NCBI RefSeq assembly: GCF_023150065.1
Contig: NZ_JAKLLN010000015.1
Span: forward strand, 1 to 64,000
From: Zoogloea sp.
GTDB lineage: Bacteria > Pseudomonadota > Gammaproteobacteria > Burkholderiales > Rhodocyclaceae
Direction of reading: 5' to 3'
DNA length: 64,000 nt
The notes under the pieces were generated by a model. That model searched no databases. It saw nothing but the letters and a program-made list of their open reading frames with translations, and was not told where the DNA came from. The translations under genes were made by a program, and so were the position numbers. This document shows positions 25,817 through 33,851 of the stretch, in pieces; position 1 is the first letter of the stretch; every line of letters begins with the position of its first letter.

Positions 25817-27220
25817 TCACTCCACCGCCACCGCCCTCCCCAGCTTCACCACCCGCCCCTTCGCCAGCGCCTTCTTCAATATCTTCCACATATCCAGGTC
25901 AAAGGACGGGCGGCCGGATTCGAGGAGGGTGTGGACCTCGTCTTCACCCCGGGCCGTGCCCAGCCAGCACCAGTTGTCGATCACGTGCAGGGCATCGCCC
26001 TCGCGCAGGCCGATGGGGCCGGCGTAGGGCCAGCGTTCGATCCTGAGCTTGTGCAGGGCCATCATCAGGCGGGCGCCGTGTAGGCCGCGGGATTCGGCGC
26101 CGATGCAGGCACCCTTGCAGCGCTTGATCTGGTAGCCGAAGCAGGGCTGGCCGCTGCGTACCTTTTCCAGCCCGAGGCAGGCCTGGCACAAGGCGTGTTC
26201 GTCGGCCAGGGTGCGCAGGGCCTTGGTGGCAGCGGTCTGGCTGGTGAAGAAGCCAAAGAGATTGTCCTGGCGCCCCGGGTCCAGGTCGGGCCCGCGCACC
26301 AGCGCCGGTCGCCAGCCACCCGCCCCGTCCTCCACCAGCTGCCAGGCGCACAGGCCGCTGCTGCGGCGCAAGCGCCGGTTGTGGATGGGCTGGCGCGCCT
26401 TGACCAGCTGCGCTTCGAGCAGCAGCGCGCCCACCTCACCGGCGGTCTCGATCCACTCGACGCGGCGCAGCTGCTGGGACAGGCTCATCTCCTTGGCGCT
26501 GCTGTGGTCGGCGCTGAAGTGGGATAGCACCCGGGTGCGGATGTCCTTGCTCTTTCCGATGTAGAGGGGCAGGTCGTTCTCGCCGTAAAACAGGTAAACC
26601 CCCGGCGTGCCGGGCAGTTCATCGAGGACGGAGGGGTCGATGTGAGGTGGCAGCGCCGCATGGCCGGTGAGCCGGGCGACGGCGGAATCGATGCGCTCAG
26701 GGTCAAACTGGCGGTGGATCAGCTGCCAGAACTGCCAGATCAGCTGGGCATCGGCCAGGGCCCGGTGGCGCTCCCCCACCACCAGGCCGTGGCGTTCGAT
26801 CAGCGCATCGAGCCCGTGGCGCGGATGCTCGGGAAACAGATCCCGCGACAGCTTCACGGTGCACAGCACCGACGGACGCAGGGGCATGCCCACCCGCTCG
26901 AAGGCATTGCGCAGAAAGCCGTAGTCGAAGCGGGCGTTGTGGGCGATGAACAGCCGGCCATCCAGCCGGTTGTAGATCTCCTCGGCCAGCTCGGCAAAAC
27001 GTGGGGCATCGGCCACCATGTCATTGCTGATGCCGGTGAGCCGCTCGATGAACTCCGGGATGCGCCCCTCCGGCCGGATCAGGTGCGACCACTCGCGTAC
27101 GCCGTCTTCATCCACCTCCACGATACCCACTTCAGTGATGCCATCCACGGTGGCCACGCCACCATTGGTCTCGATATCGACGAAGGCGAGGCCCCGCCAG
27201 CGTCCGTTGCTGAATTTCAA
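25817..27220 (-). CDS. DEDDh 3'-5' exonuclease fused to GIY-YIG (UvrC/Cho-like) nuclease
   Basis: 467 residues joining two nuclease domains. Residues 10-180 form a DnaQ/epsilon-type DEDDh exonuclease: DIETNG (Exo I), HNARFDYGFL (Exo II) and HRALADA (Exo III). Residues about 208-290 form a GIY-YIG endonuclease: GVYLFYGENDLPLYIGKSKD. Then a cysteine cluster, CQACLGLEK and CFGYQIKRCKGAC, resembles the UvrC segment CLxYQIKRCxxPC. The combination suggests DNA repair incision plus end trimming, similar to Cho/UvrC-N proteins annotated as DNA polymerase III epsilon-like. It is transcribed on the same strand as the secretion operon and begins 53 bp after it. Confidence 0.88.
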   Translation of the reverse strand: MKFSNGRWRGLAFVDIETNGGVATVDGITEVGIVEVDEDGVREWSHLIRPEGRIPEFIERLTGISNDMVADAPRFAELAEEIYNRLDGRLFIAHNARFDYGFLRNAFERVGMPLRPSVLCTVKLSRDLFPEHPRHGLDALIERHGLVVGERHRALADAQLIWQFWQLIHRQFDPERIDSAVARLTGHAALPPHIDPSVLDELPGTPGVYLFYGENDLPLYIGKSKDIRTRVLSHFSADHSSAKEMSLSQQLRRVEWIETAGEVGALLLEAQLVKARQPIHNRRLRRSSGLCAWQLVEDGAGGWRPALVRGPDLDPGRQDNLFGFFTSQTAATKALRTLADEHALCQACLGLEKVRSGQPCFGYQIKRCKGACIGAESRGLHGARLMMALHKLRIERWPYAGPIGLREGDALHVIDNWCWLGTARGEDEVHTLLESGRPSFDLDMWKILKKALAKGRVVKLGRAVAVE

Positions 27221-27247
27221 GATATGCCTTCCTCGTTTGCTGCCTGG

Positions 27248-27268
27248 CTCCGACCGGCCCGGCCGGAG
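27248..27268 (-). terminator. Possible terminator at the end of the secretion operon
   Basis: Inverted repeat CTCCG-A-CC / GG-C-CGGAG between the LuxR-type gene and the exonuclease gene. Strong stem, no T tract; termination would separate the two units. Confidence 0.35.
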
Positions 27269-27273
27269 AACGC

Positions 27274-27981
27274 TCAGGCCCGCACCGCCTCTCCCAGTGA
27301 AGAGGTCACGGCCGCGGCTGCGGCGCGATTATTGACCGACAACTTCCTCAGCGCCTGCTGAATGTGATGTTTGACGGTCACGGGGCTGATGCCCAGGTCG
27401 CTGGCGATCTGGGCATTGGTCTTGCCGCAGCGCACCCCGGCCAGCACCTGGCACTGGCGGGTGGACAGGCCGCTCGCCCCCCCCGCCAACGGGGCGCTCT
27501 GGCGCTGCCGGAGGAGCGCCATATACAGATGCGGCAGCAGCAGGTCGGCCAGATAGAGCTCCCGCGGTCCGGGCTCGGCGGGCATGCCGAGAAACACAAA
27601 CAGACAGGGCGACACCGCCGACAAGCCGCCCACCCCATGCACCAGCCCGGCCCCTTCCGCGGGCGGCGGCGAGGGATGGACACAGGGACGCTGGCCCAGA
27701 TGCTGCCAGTGGCGGCGCAGGGCCGCCCACACCACACCAGACCGGGAGCGCAGCGCCGCCTCGGCCTCGGGTGCCAGCACGGCCCGGGAGAAGATCTCGA
27801 CCGGCGCCTCCCCGACCGGCCCGGCGTCGAACACGCAGACCAGGGTCTCGTGGGGCAGGAAGCCCTGCAGCGCGCCCTGGGCCCACAGGTAGAACTCGTT
27901 TGGCCGACGCACCCTGACGGCCTCATCCAGGGTCAGGCGCAGGCGCTCCAGGTCATACGGATCGAAGAACAGGGCATCCAC
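27274..27981 (-). CDS. LuxR-type regulator, EpsA-like
   Basis: 235-residue DNA-binding regulator, last gene of the secretion operon. The N-terminal 165 residues resemble the EpsA-type regulators linked to exopolysaccharide/PEP-CTERM loci (FYLWAQGALQGFLPHETLVCVF). The C-terminal LuxR helix-turn-helix (about 178-230) reads LSTRQCQVLAGVRCGKTNAQ and then ISPVTVKHHIQQALRKL. No receiver domain with a phosphorylatable Asp is seen. GTG 27981 is chosen as start: it lies 8 bp after the previous stop and has AGGTG upstream, while the longer open frame runs through another gene. It probably controls the operon itself or surface-polymer genes elsewhere. Confidence 0.75.
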   Translation of the reverse strand: MDALFFDPYDLERLRLTLDEAVRVRRPNEFYLWAQGALQGFLPHETLVCVFDAGPVGEAPVEIFSRAVLAPEAEAALRSRSGVVWAALRRHWQHLGQRPCVHPSPPPAEGAGLVHGVGGLSAVSPCLFVFLGMPAEPGPRELYLADLLLPHLYMALLRQRQSAPLAGGASGLSTRQCQVLAGVRCGKTNAQIASDLGISPVTVKHHIQQALRKLSVNNRAAAAAVTSSLGEAVRA

Positions 27982-27989
27982 GGCAGCAC

Positions 27990-28484
27990 CTAAGGCAGTG
28001 TGGCCTGGGACGGCGCGCCGTCCTGGGGGCGCATCTGCCAGTCGCAATAGCGCGCCCCGTCCGCCGGCGCCCCGCTGACGGACACCCAGGCCGGCAGCGC
28101 GGCCCGGCGCAGGGCCTGGCGAGTGGAGCGGCTGCGTACGGCGACGATCTGCCCATCCGCCCGCTCCACCTGCCAGTCGGCCTCGCCGGTCATCGGATCT
28201 CGGTAGAGGCGGCGCAGATGCCGGCGCACGAAGGGCTGGCGCGGGTCGAGGAGCAGATCCTCCAGCTGCCGGGGATAGACTGCTGCACCCGCCGGCGACA
28301 GGGCCCGGTAGCTGGCCAGGGCCCGGGCGAACTCGCCGCCGATGAACAGCAGCTCGGCCTCGCGCTCGCGCTGGGCGGCGGTGGACCACACCGTACCGAA
28401 ACCCGCCAGCCCCAGGCCCAGGGCGGCCACGGCGAACAGCATCAGCAAATAGGTGGCGCCTCCCTGGCGCGACGCTGTCTTCAT
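27990..28484 (-). CDS. Pseudopilin-like protein of the secretion operon
   Basis: 164 residues with a short basic leader (KTASRQGG) followed by a hydrophobic helix ATYLLMLFAVAALGLGLAGF, so a type IV pilin-like N-terminus, although the Glu at position +5 of classic prepilins is missing. The soluble part contains RRLYRDPMTGEADW, a pattern seen in pseudopilins of type II-like systems. The ATG overlaps the stop of the upstream pseudopilin gene (ATGA). It probably belongs to the pseudopilus, perhaps as a minor or tip subunit. Absence of Glu+5 would fit a GspK-like tip role, which is inference. Confidence 0.65.
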   Translation of the reverse strand: MKTASRQGGATYLLMLFAVAALGLGLAGFGTVWSTAAQREREAELLFIGGEFARALASYRALSPAGAAVYPRQLEDLLLDPRQPFVRRHLRRLYRDPMTGEADWQVERADGQIVAVRSRSTRQALRRAALPAWVSVSGAPADGARYCDWQMRPQDGAPSQATLP

Positions 28485-28864
28485 AGCTCGGAAAAGGGCT
28501 GGCCGTCGCGGCTGCGGCCGGGGGCGCTGCTGTGCAGGTCCCACAGCCCGTCGCCGCGGCCGTCGGGCGGGGCGACGAGGGTCCACCCGTCCCGCCGCTC
28601 GCTGATCGGGTCCACCGGCAGGGCACGCAGATAGCGTCCGCTCACCAGCTCGTCCAGATCCCGGGGGTAGCGCCCGGTATCGCCGTGGAATTTGTCGATG
28701 GCGTCGCGGGTGACAGCCAGGGTCTGCACCAGCGCCGCCTCCCGGGCCCGCTCCAGGTGGCCGAAGTAGCGCGGCGCGGCGATGGACAGCAGGGTGGCGA
28801 CGATGGCCATCACCACCAGCAGTTCGATCAGCGTAAAGCCCCGGTCATGCCAGCCCATCACCAC
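28481..28864 (-). CDS. Pseudopilin (GspG/H-like)
   Basis: 127 residues with a canonical prepilin leader and cleavage site: HDRG/FTLIELLVVMAIVATL with Glu at +5. The soluble domain has DTGRYPRDLDELVSG and LPVDPISER, the layout of GspG-type pseudopilins. It would be processed by a prepilin peptidase, which is not encoded in this window. It overlaps the genes on both sides by 4-7 bp, indicating translational coupling. Exact subunit type (major or minor) is not clear. Confidence 0.8.
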   Translation of the reverse strand: MVMGWHDRGFTLIELLVVMAIVATLLSIAAPRYFGHLERAREAALVQTLAVTRDAIDKFHGDTGRYPRDLDELVSGRYLRALPVDPISERRDGWTLVAPPDGRGDGLWDLHSSAPGRSRDGQPFSEL

Positions 28865-29328
28865 TCCCGGTAGGGCACGCCGTTGAGCCCCACACCGGGC
28901 GCGCGGGAGTACACGTCGAACACGTCGGCCCCGGGCGCCGGCGCGTCCGCCGGGCTGGCATAGCTGCGCAGGCCCCAGGTGGCGGCCGCGTCCACGGAGG
29001 GATCGGTGCTGAAGGGGTCGCGGGGGATGCGGCGCAGTACATGGATGCGCCCCTTGCCCGGCGCGCGGGCATCGGGCACCCCCTCCACCAGCGCCTGCAG
29101 GGTGGGCGGGTAACCATTGCCATCGGCCGGCCGGGCGATCCGCCCCTCGTCGCTGTAGCGCTTGTAGGTGTCGATGCCCTCGCGGAGCTGGCGCAGGGCC
29201 AGGCGCAACTCGCCCTCCCTGGCCCGCTGGCTCGTCACCTGCATGACGGGCACGGCCATGGCCGCCAGCACGGCCACCACCGCCACCGTCACCACAATCT
29301 CGATCAGGGTGAAACCGCGGGTCCGCAT
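28858..29328 (-). CDS. Pseudopilin (GspG-like)
   Basis: 156 residues starting RTRG/FTLIEIVVTVAVVAVLAAM, a typical type IV prepilin/pseudopilin leader with Glu+5. The soluble part (YKRYSDEGRIARPADGNGYP, RIPRDPFSTDP, VYSRAPG) resembles GspG-family pseudopilins, with the RIPRDPF turn found in several operons of this kind. It starts 3 bp after the secretin stop and overlaps the next pseudopilin start by 7 bp. Confidence 0.8.
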   Translation of the reverse strand: MRTRGFTLIEIVVTVAVVAVLAAMAVPVMQVTSQRAREGELRLALRQLREGIDTYKRYSDEGRIARPADGNGYPPTLQALVEGVPDARAPGKGRIHVLRRIPRDPFSTDPSVDAAATWGLRSYASPADAPAPGADVFDVYSRAPGVGLNGVPYREW

Positions 29329-29331
29329 GCT

Positions 29332-31572
29332 TCAGGGTGCAATGCGCACGCCAACGGGTTCGGCAGACGGCAGCGCCAATGCCTGGCCGCCACTGCGCAA
29401 CTGGGCCGACAGCACGCCGAAACGGGCCAGGCCGGACGCACCCGGGCGGGCCCGGAAGCGGACCTCCAGGCGCGGCGCCGTGCCCGCCGGCAGCTGCACG
29501 GCCAGGGCATCGCCGCCCTCACCGGGCTGATCCAGGGATTCGACCAGGGTCGTGTCGTAGGCCAGCAGAGCCGGCCCGCCCTCGCTGGCCGGGCCGGAGA
29601 GGGTCAGCACCAGGGCGAAGGGCTCGCCCGGCCGCACCTGCTCCGGCGCTTCCAGCGCCAGGGCCGGCAGGCCCGGATCTGCGGTGGCGGCCGGCACCGG
29701 CATCGGCACCACAGCCGCCGACGGCCCGCGCGGCGCGGCAGCGGCGGCACCCCCTGCCCCCAACATCAGGGGCGCGGCGCCCACCGCCGCCTCGGTGCCG
29801 GCGGCCTGGGTGGCCACGGCCAGGGCCGGCTGGGCCAGGTTGCGCACCACCCGGGGGGTGATCAGCAGGACGATCTCGGTCTTATTGCCCACGTCACGCT
29901 GGCTGCTGAACAGCCGCCCCAGGCCCGGCACCTCACCGAGGCCGGGCAGGCGATAGGCCGAGCTGCGCTCCTCGTCGCTGATCAGCCCGGCGAGCACCTG
30001 GGTCTCCCCATCCTTCAGGCGCAGGGACGTGGCCGCGCTGCGCGTGCCCACCTGGTAGGCCAGGGAGCTGGACGGCCCGAGCACTTCCTTGACGATGCTG
30101 CTCACCTCCAGGTTCACCTTGATGGCCACCTCGTCATCCAGGTGCACCGAGGGCTCCACCTCCAGCTTGAGGCCCACGTCCAGGTAGTTCACCGACGCCG
30201 ACACCCCCACGTTGGCGGTTGAGGTGGTGGTGAACACCGGCAGCTTCTCGCCGATGTGGATGCGCGCCTTGTCCCGGTTCTTCACCCGGATGCGCGGGTT
30301 GGCCAGGATGTTGGAGTTCCCGTCCTGGTCGCGCAGGTTGAGGAGCAGCCCCGGATTGGCCACGTAGGGCACCATGGCCCCGGTGTTGCGCAGGTTGATG
30401 TTGCCGGCCAGCAGCTGCCCGCCCAGGTTCTGGCTGATGGTGGTGCCGGTGGTGGTCGTCACCGCGCTGGTGGTGGAGGGCTGCAGCAGGCCGTAGCCGA
30501 TCTGCTCCGGGAAGCGCACCCCCAGCTCCAGCAGGCGGTTGCGGCTGATCTCCATCACCTCCACCTCCAGCATCACCTCCGGCTCGGCCAGGTCCAGGCC
30601 GGCGACCAGGCGCTCAGCCAGGCGCACCGCATCGGGGGTGTCCTTCATCACCAGCAGGTTGAGCTTGTCCTCCACAAACACGTCTTTGGTCTTGACCATC
30701 TGCTTGATCATGGCCATGGCCTGCTTGGGGTCGGCGTTGGCCAGGTAGAAGCTGCGGGTCACCAGCTCCTGGTAGTCCTTCTGCTTGGCCGGGGTGTTGG
30801 GGTAGATCAGCACCGAACGCTCGTTGAGCAGCTTGCGTTCGAGCTGCTGGGTCACCATCAGCAGCTTGAGCACGTCGTCAATGCTGCTCTTACGCACGAA
30901 CAGCGACACCTTGGCGTCGGGGCGCACGTCCTTGTCGAGCACGAAGTTGAGGCCCGACTCCCGGGACAGCACCTCCAGCACCCCGCGCAGGGGCGCGTCC
31001 CGGAATTCCACGGTCACGGGTTTGGCCAGGGGGCCGGCCAGGGCTGCCGGCAGCGGGTCGCGGGCAGCGGCGCGCTCGTCCAGGCGGCGCATCACCTCCC
31101 GCGCCAGGGGGTGGGCGGGGTCGGCCGCCAGCACGCCCCGGGCCCCGCGCTCGGCGGCCACGGCGTCGCCCTTGTCCAGGCTGCGCTGGGCCTCCCGGGC
31201 GCTGTGGTCGCGGGCCTGGCGGGCGGTGATGGCCTCGTAGCCGGCGGCCACCCGGGGGTGAAGGGGGTCGAACTGGCGGGCCAGCCCGAGGGCCGCCTCG
31301 GCCTGCTCGAAGCGCCCCGCCCCCCGGGCCTGGTCGGCCAGAGCCAGCTGGCGTGCCACCAGCATGTCGCGCTGGCGCAGGTAGTAGCCGCGCAGCTCCA
31401 GGTTGCGCGGGTCGGCGCTCACCTTGTCGCGCAGCTCACGCAGGGCCACCTCGGGGCTGCGGGTGGCAAAGGCCTGGCGGCTCTCCTCCAGGGCCGGGTT
31501 GGCGGCACAGGCCAGCAGGCCGGCAGACAGCAACAGGGGCGCGGCAAGGCGCAGCAGGAATCGGACAGTCAT
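29332..31572 (-). CDS. gspD: Lipoprotein secretin (GspD/PilQ-like) with C-terminal cohesin-like domain
   Basis: 746-residue outer-membrane channel of a type II-like secretion system. Lipoprotein signal with lipobox LLAC (Cys22). TPR-like helices span about 30-175, an STN/N0-N1 region about 200-330 (VEFRDAPLRGVLEVLS; SSIDDVLKLLM), and the secretin core about 360-600 (VPYVANPGLLLNLRD; LRLKDGETQVLAGLI; EIVLLITPRVVRNL). After an Ala-rich linker, residues about 637-746 look like a cohesin fold (VRPGEPFALVLTLSG, LLAYDTTLVE, LARFGVLSAQ). The lipid anchor may remove the need for a pilotin. It overlaps the upstream gene by 4 bp. Confidence 0.9.
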   Translation of the reverse strand: MTVRFLLRLAAPLLLSAGLLACAANPALEESRQAFATRSPEVALRELRDKVSADPRNLELRGYYLRQRDMLVARQLALADQARGAGRFEQAEAALGLARQFDPLHPRVAAGYEAITARQARDHSAREAQRSLDKGDAVAAERGARGVLAADPAHPLAREVMRRLDERAAARDPLPAALAGPLAKPVTVEFRDAPLRGVLEVLSRESGLNFVLDKDVRPDAKVSLFVRKSSIDDVLKLLMVTQQLERKLLNERSVLIYPNTPAKQKDYQELVTRSFYLANADPKQAMAMIKQMVKTKDVFVEDKLNLLVMKDTPDAVRLAERLVAGLDLAEPEVMLEVEVMEISRNRLLELGVRFPEQIGYGLLQPSTTSAVTTTTGTTISQNLGGQLLAGNINLRNTGAMVPYVANPGLLLNLRDQDGNSNILANPRIRVKNRDKARIHIGEKLPVFTTTSTANVGVSASVNYLDVGLKLEVEPSVHLDDEVAIKVNLEVSSIVKEVLGPSSSLAYQVGTRSAATSLRLKDGETQVLAGLISDEERSSAYRLPGLGEVPGLGRLFSSQRDVGNKTEIVLLITPRVVRNLAQPALAVATQAAGTEAAVGAAPLMLGAGGAAAAAPRGPSAAVVPMPVPAATADPGLPALALEAPEQVRPGEPFALVLTLSGPASEGGPALLAYDTTLVESLDQPGEGGDALAVQLPAGTAPRLEVRFRARPGASGLARFGVLSAQLRSGGQALALPSAEPVGVRIAP

Positions 31573-32054
31573 GGAATGGCCCCGCCGGCGAGGCTCTGGG
31601 TCTGGTTGAGGGGGAGATAGACGAGATCGACGCGGGCCCGGCTGACCGCGCTCACCCGGTAGCGGCCTTCCAGCACATCACCGGCCCGCAGCACATGGAC
31701 CCGCTCGCCCTCGATCAGGAACACCGCGAGGGGGCCGCCGTCTTCCAGCAGGCCGCCGTGCCGGAAGGGCAAGGGTGGGGCCATCGGAGTGACGGGGGGC
31801 GCAGGCGGCGGTGGCGACCGGAAGCTGCGCACGGCAAAGAGATCGGCTCCACCCTCCGCCCGCAGCCGGGGGGTGAGCACCAGCGCCGAAAGATCGGCGG
31901 CGGGGCGCACCTCGGCGCGACGTGCGGGCCGGGCCGCAGGGGGCGAAGCCGTGCCCTCCCCCGCTTCGTCACCCGCCTCCTCCAGCCCGGCGGCCCACCA
32001 GGTGGCCAGCAGGGACGCGGCCAGGGCCGACAGGAGCACGGCCTTGCGCCTCAT
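31569..32054 (-). CDS. GspC/PilP-like inner-membrane component
   Basis: 161 residues with one N-terminal membrane segment (about 5-22, AVLLSALAASLLATWWAAG), a Pro-rich linker (SPPPPAPPVTPMAPPLP) and a small C-terminal beta domain (FLIEGERVHVLRAGDVLEGRYRVSAVS) of the kind that contacts the N0 region of secretins in GspC and PilP. ATG 32054 is preferred over the upstream in-frame start, whose extra 43 residues are the shadow of the neighbouring gene. 4-bp overlaps on both sides. The role is inferred from size, layout and position before the secretin. Confidence 0.65.
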   Translation of the reverse strand: MRRKAVLLSALAASLLATWWAAGLEEAGDEAGEGTASPPAARPARRAEVRPAADLSALVLTPRLRAEGGADLFAVRSFRSPPPPAPPVTPMAPPLPFRHGGLLEDGGPLAVFLIEGERVHVLRAGDVLEGRYRVSAVSRARVDLVYLPLNQTQSLAGGAIP

Positions 32055-32596
32055 GCGCCCCGCCGCACCAGGATCACCAGACGCACCCGGGCCTCCAGCT
32101 CCATGGCGTCCATGGCCGGGCGCCGCAGGCTCAGGTGTTCCAGGGCCACCTCGGGCATTTCGGCCAGCACGTCGTCCAGCCATGCGCGCAGGAGGACATA
32201 GGCGCCCCGGGCCGGCAGCTCCAGGCTGATGCGTTCGAGGGGGGACTGGGGGTCTGCGGCCGACCGGTAATCGGCCTTGTCCAGCTGCACGCCCCGGGCC
32301 AGGGCATGGCCGTGGAGCCGCCCCAGCAGCTCGGGCAGACTGCCGGCCTCGGGGAAGGACGCGTTGAAGGCCTCCAGGCGGGCCCGGGCAGAAGGCTCCA
32401 CCCGGGCCGGCTGGCGCAGCCGACGTTCGGTGGCCCGGGTCTGTTGGTGCAGGGCGTCGGCCTCGGCCTCCAGGGCCTGGTTGCCGCTCAGGTCAAAACT
32501 CAGGGCGGCCAGGGCCAGGGTGATGCCCAGCACGCCGGGCAGCCCGGCGGCGCGGGCGCTGCGCCCGGCCGATTCCCGCCAGCGGCTGCAGTTCAT
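32051..32596 (-). CDS. PilO/GspM-like inner-membrane component
   Basis: 181 residues: a cytoplasmic start, one membrane helix at about 18-38 (LPGVLGITLALAALSFDL), a short coiled coil and a ferredoxin-like periplasmic domain ending ARVRLVILVRRG. This is the PilO/GspM pattern, and the gene sits between PilN-like and PilP-like genes as in pilMNOP. ATG 32596 overlaps the upstream stop (ATGA). Sequence identity to PilO is not obvious; the call rests on architecture and gene order. Confidence 0.6.
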   Translation of the reverse strand: MNCSRWRESAGRSARAAGLPGVLGITLALAALSFDLSGNQALEAEADALHQQTRATERRLRQPARVEPSARARLEAFNASFPEAGSLPELLGRLHGHALARGVQLDKADYRSAADPQSPLERISLELPARGAYVLLRAWLDDVLAEMPEVALEHLSLRRPAMDAMELEARVRLVILVRRGA

Positions 32597-33138
32597 GGAC
32601 GCACCTCCCAACGGGCGTCGATCTGGAAACTCACCACCTGGATGCCGTCGTCGTCCCGAAAGCCGTAGCTCACCAGCCGTGCATCCCGCAGCCCGGCCAC
32701 ACCCGCCAGGCGGGCCAGCAGGGCAAAGACCTCGGACAGGCTGCGCGCCTCGCCCGAGAGCTTCAGGCTGCCGGCCGGGCCGTCCTGTTCCAGCGCCAGC
32801 ACGGCGATGCCCGGGTCACTCACGGCCGCCTCAAGCCCGCTCAGAAAGCCGCCCCAGTCGCGCCCCAGCAGCCGGGCCGCTGCCAGCGCCGGACGCAGCT
32901 CGGCGTCGGACACCGGCGCCGGCGGCCGGGCGCTGCCCATGCGGGCATCCACCGCACGGCGGGCCCGGGCCAGCAGGCGCGCCTCATCCGCCACCTGGGC
33001 CTCACGCACCTCGTACTCATGCAGCACACCGGCACAGGCCAGCGCACCGGCGGCCAGCATCAACCAGCCAAGCAGGCTGGGGGGGCGTCGGCGGCCGGCA
33101 AAGTCCAGCCCCAGGGGCAGCGGCACGCGGGCTTTCAT
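32593..33138 (-). CDS. PilN-like inner-membrane component
   Basis: 181 residues with a basic cytoplasmic N-terminus (DFAGRRRPPSLLGW), one membrane helix (about 22-40), a coiled-coil stretch (EVREAQVADEARLLARARRA) and a periplasmic PilN-type domain (VLALEQDGPAGSLKLSGEAR then a LSEVFALLARLAG helix). The GSLKLSGEA-ARSLSEVF pattern is characteristic of PilN/GspL-C domains. It overlaps the genes on both sides by 4 bp. It probably forms the inner-membrane platform with the PilM- and PilO-like proteins. Confidence 0.7.
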   Translation of the reverse strand: MKARVPLPLGLDFAGRRRPPSLLGWLMLAAGALACAGVLHEYEVREAQVADEARLLARARRAVDARMGSARPPAPVSDAELRPALAAARLLGRDWGGFLSGLEAAVSDPGIAVLALEQDGPAGSLKLSGEARSLSEVFALLARLAGVAGLRDARLVSYGFRDDDGIQVVSFQIDARWEVRP

Positions 33139-33851
33139 GCGGCATCCTCAAGATGCTGCAGGCGCCAGCCTTCGGGCAGCGCCAGCCCGGCGGGCCCTGC
33201 GGCGCCTCCGGTGAGGTGGAGCACGGGCTGCACCCAGGTCTCGCCAGCGGGCCGGGCCGCCAGCAGGGGCAGCAGGCCAGCCACGGCCGCTGCCGTATCG
33301 GCCTGGGCCACCGGCAGGCTGCGCACCGCGCACCACTGCCCGGCCCGCCACAGGCCCAGGGTGACCCGCCCGGCCTCCAGCCGGGCCAGGGCCCCATCGC
33401 CCGCCAGACGCGGCCGCAGGGCGTTGAAAGCCGCCGCGAAGGCCGGTGCCAGCCCTGTCACCTTCATCCCACGCTCACGGGCAAAGGCCTTGATGGCCCC
33501 CTGCAGCCCGGCCGGCAGGGCCGCCCCCAGACTGGGCAGACACAGGGCCTCCCGGTCGATCTGCACGGCCCACGGCCCGGGCCCGAACACCGCCGCAAAG
33601 CGCTGCCCGGCAAAAGCCTCGCGCTCCGTGCGGCGCAGGCCGGCAGGCCACGCCAGGTGCACATAGCGCACGTGCCGGTCGGCCACCTGCAGTTGCAGGC
33701 GGGTGCGCCGGGGCAAGGCCGGCATGGCGGCAAAAGCGGCCTCCCAGCCCCCGTGGAGGTCCAGCGCCACGCCGGGCCCGTCCGGCGCGTCGAGGGACAG
33801 GCGCTCGGGGCCGACAAACAGGCGGCGGGTCTCAGGCCACAAAGGTGACAC
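33135..33851 (-). CDS. PilM/GspL-N-like cytoplasmic platform protein
   Basis: 238 residues, no membrane segment, placed directly after the GspE ATPase gene (20-bp overlap) and before the PilN-like gene, the position of PilM or the cytoplasmic half of GspL. An actin-like fold is plausible (LFVGPERLSLDAPDG at the start; VTLGLWRAGQWCAVRSLPVA in the second half), but the nucleotide-binding motifs of PilM are not clear, so ATP binding may be lost. It would link the ATPase to the inner-membrane platform. Confidence 0.55.
   Translation of the reverse strand: MSPLWPETRRLFVGPERLSLDAPDGPGVALDLHGGWEAAFAAMPALPRRTRLQLQVADRHVRYVHLAWPAGLRRTEREAFAGQRFAAVFGPGPWAVQIDREALCLPSLGAALPAGLQGAIKAFARERGMKVTGLAPAFAAAFNALRPRLAGDGALARLEAGRVTLGLWRAGQWCAVRSLPVAQADTAAAVAGLLPLLAARPAGETWVQPVLHLTGGAAGPAGLALPEGWRLQHLEDAA

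Noticed and set aside
27982-28626. Longer N-terminus for the LuxR-type regulator
   Set aside because: The extension overlaps two pseudopilin genes in another frame and has shadow composition; GTG 27981 fits the operon spacing.
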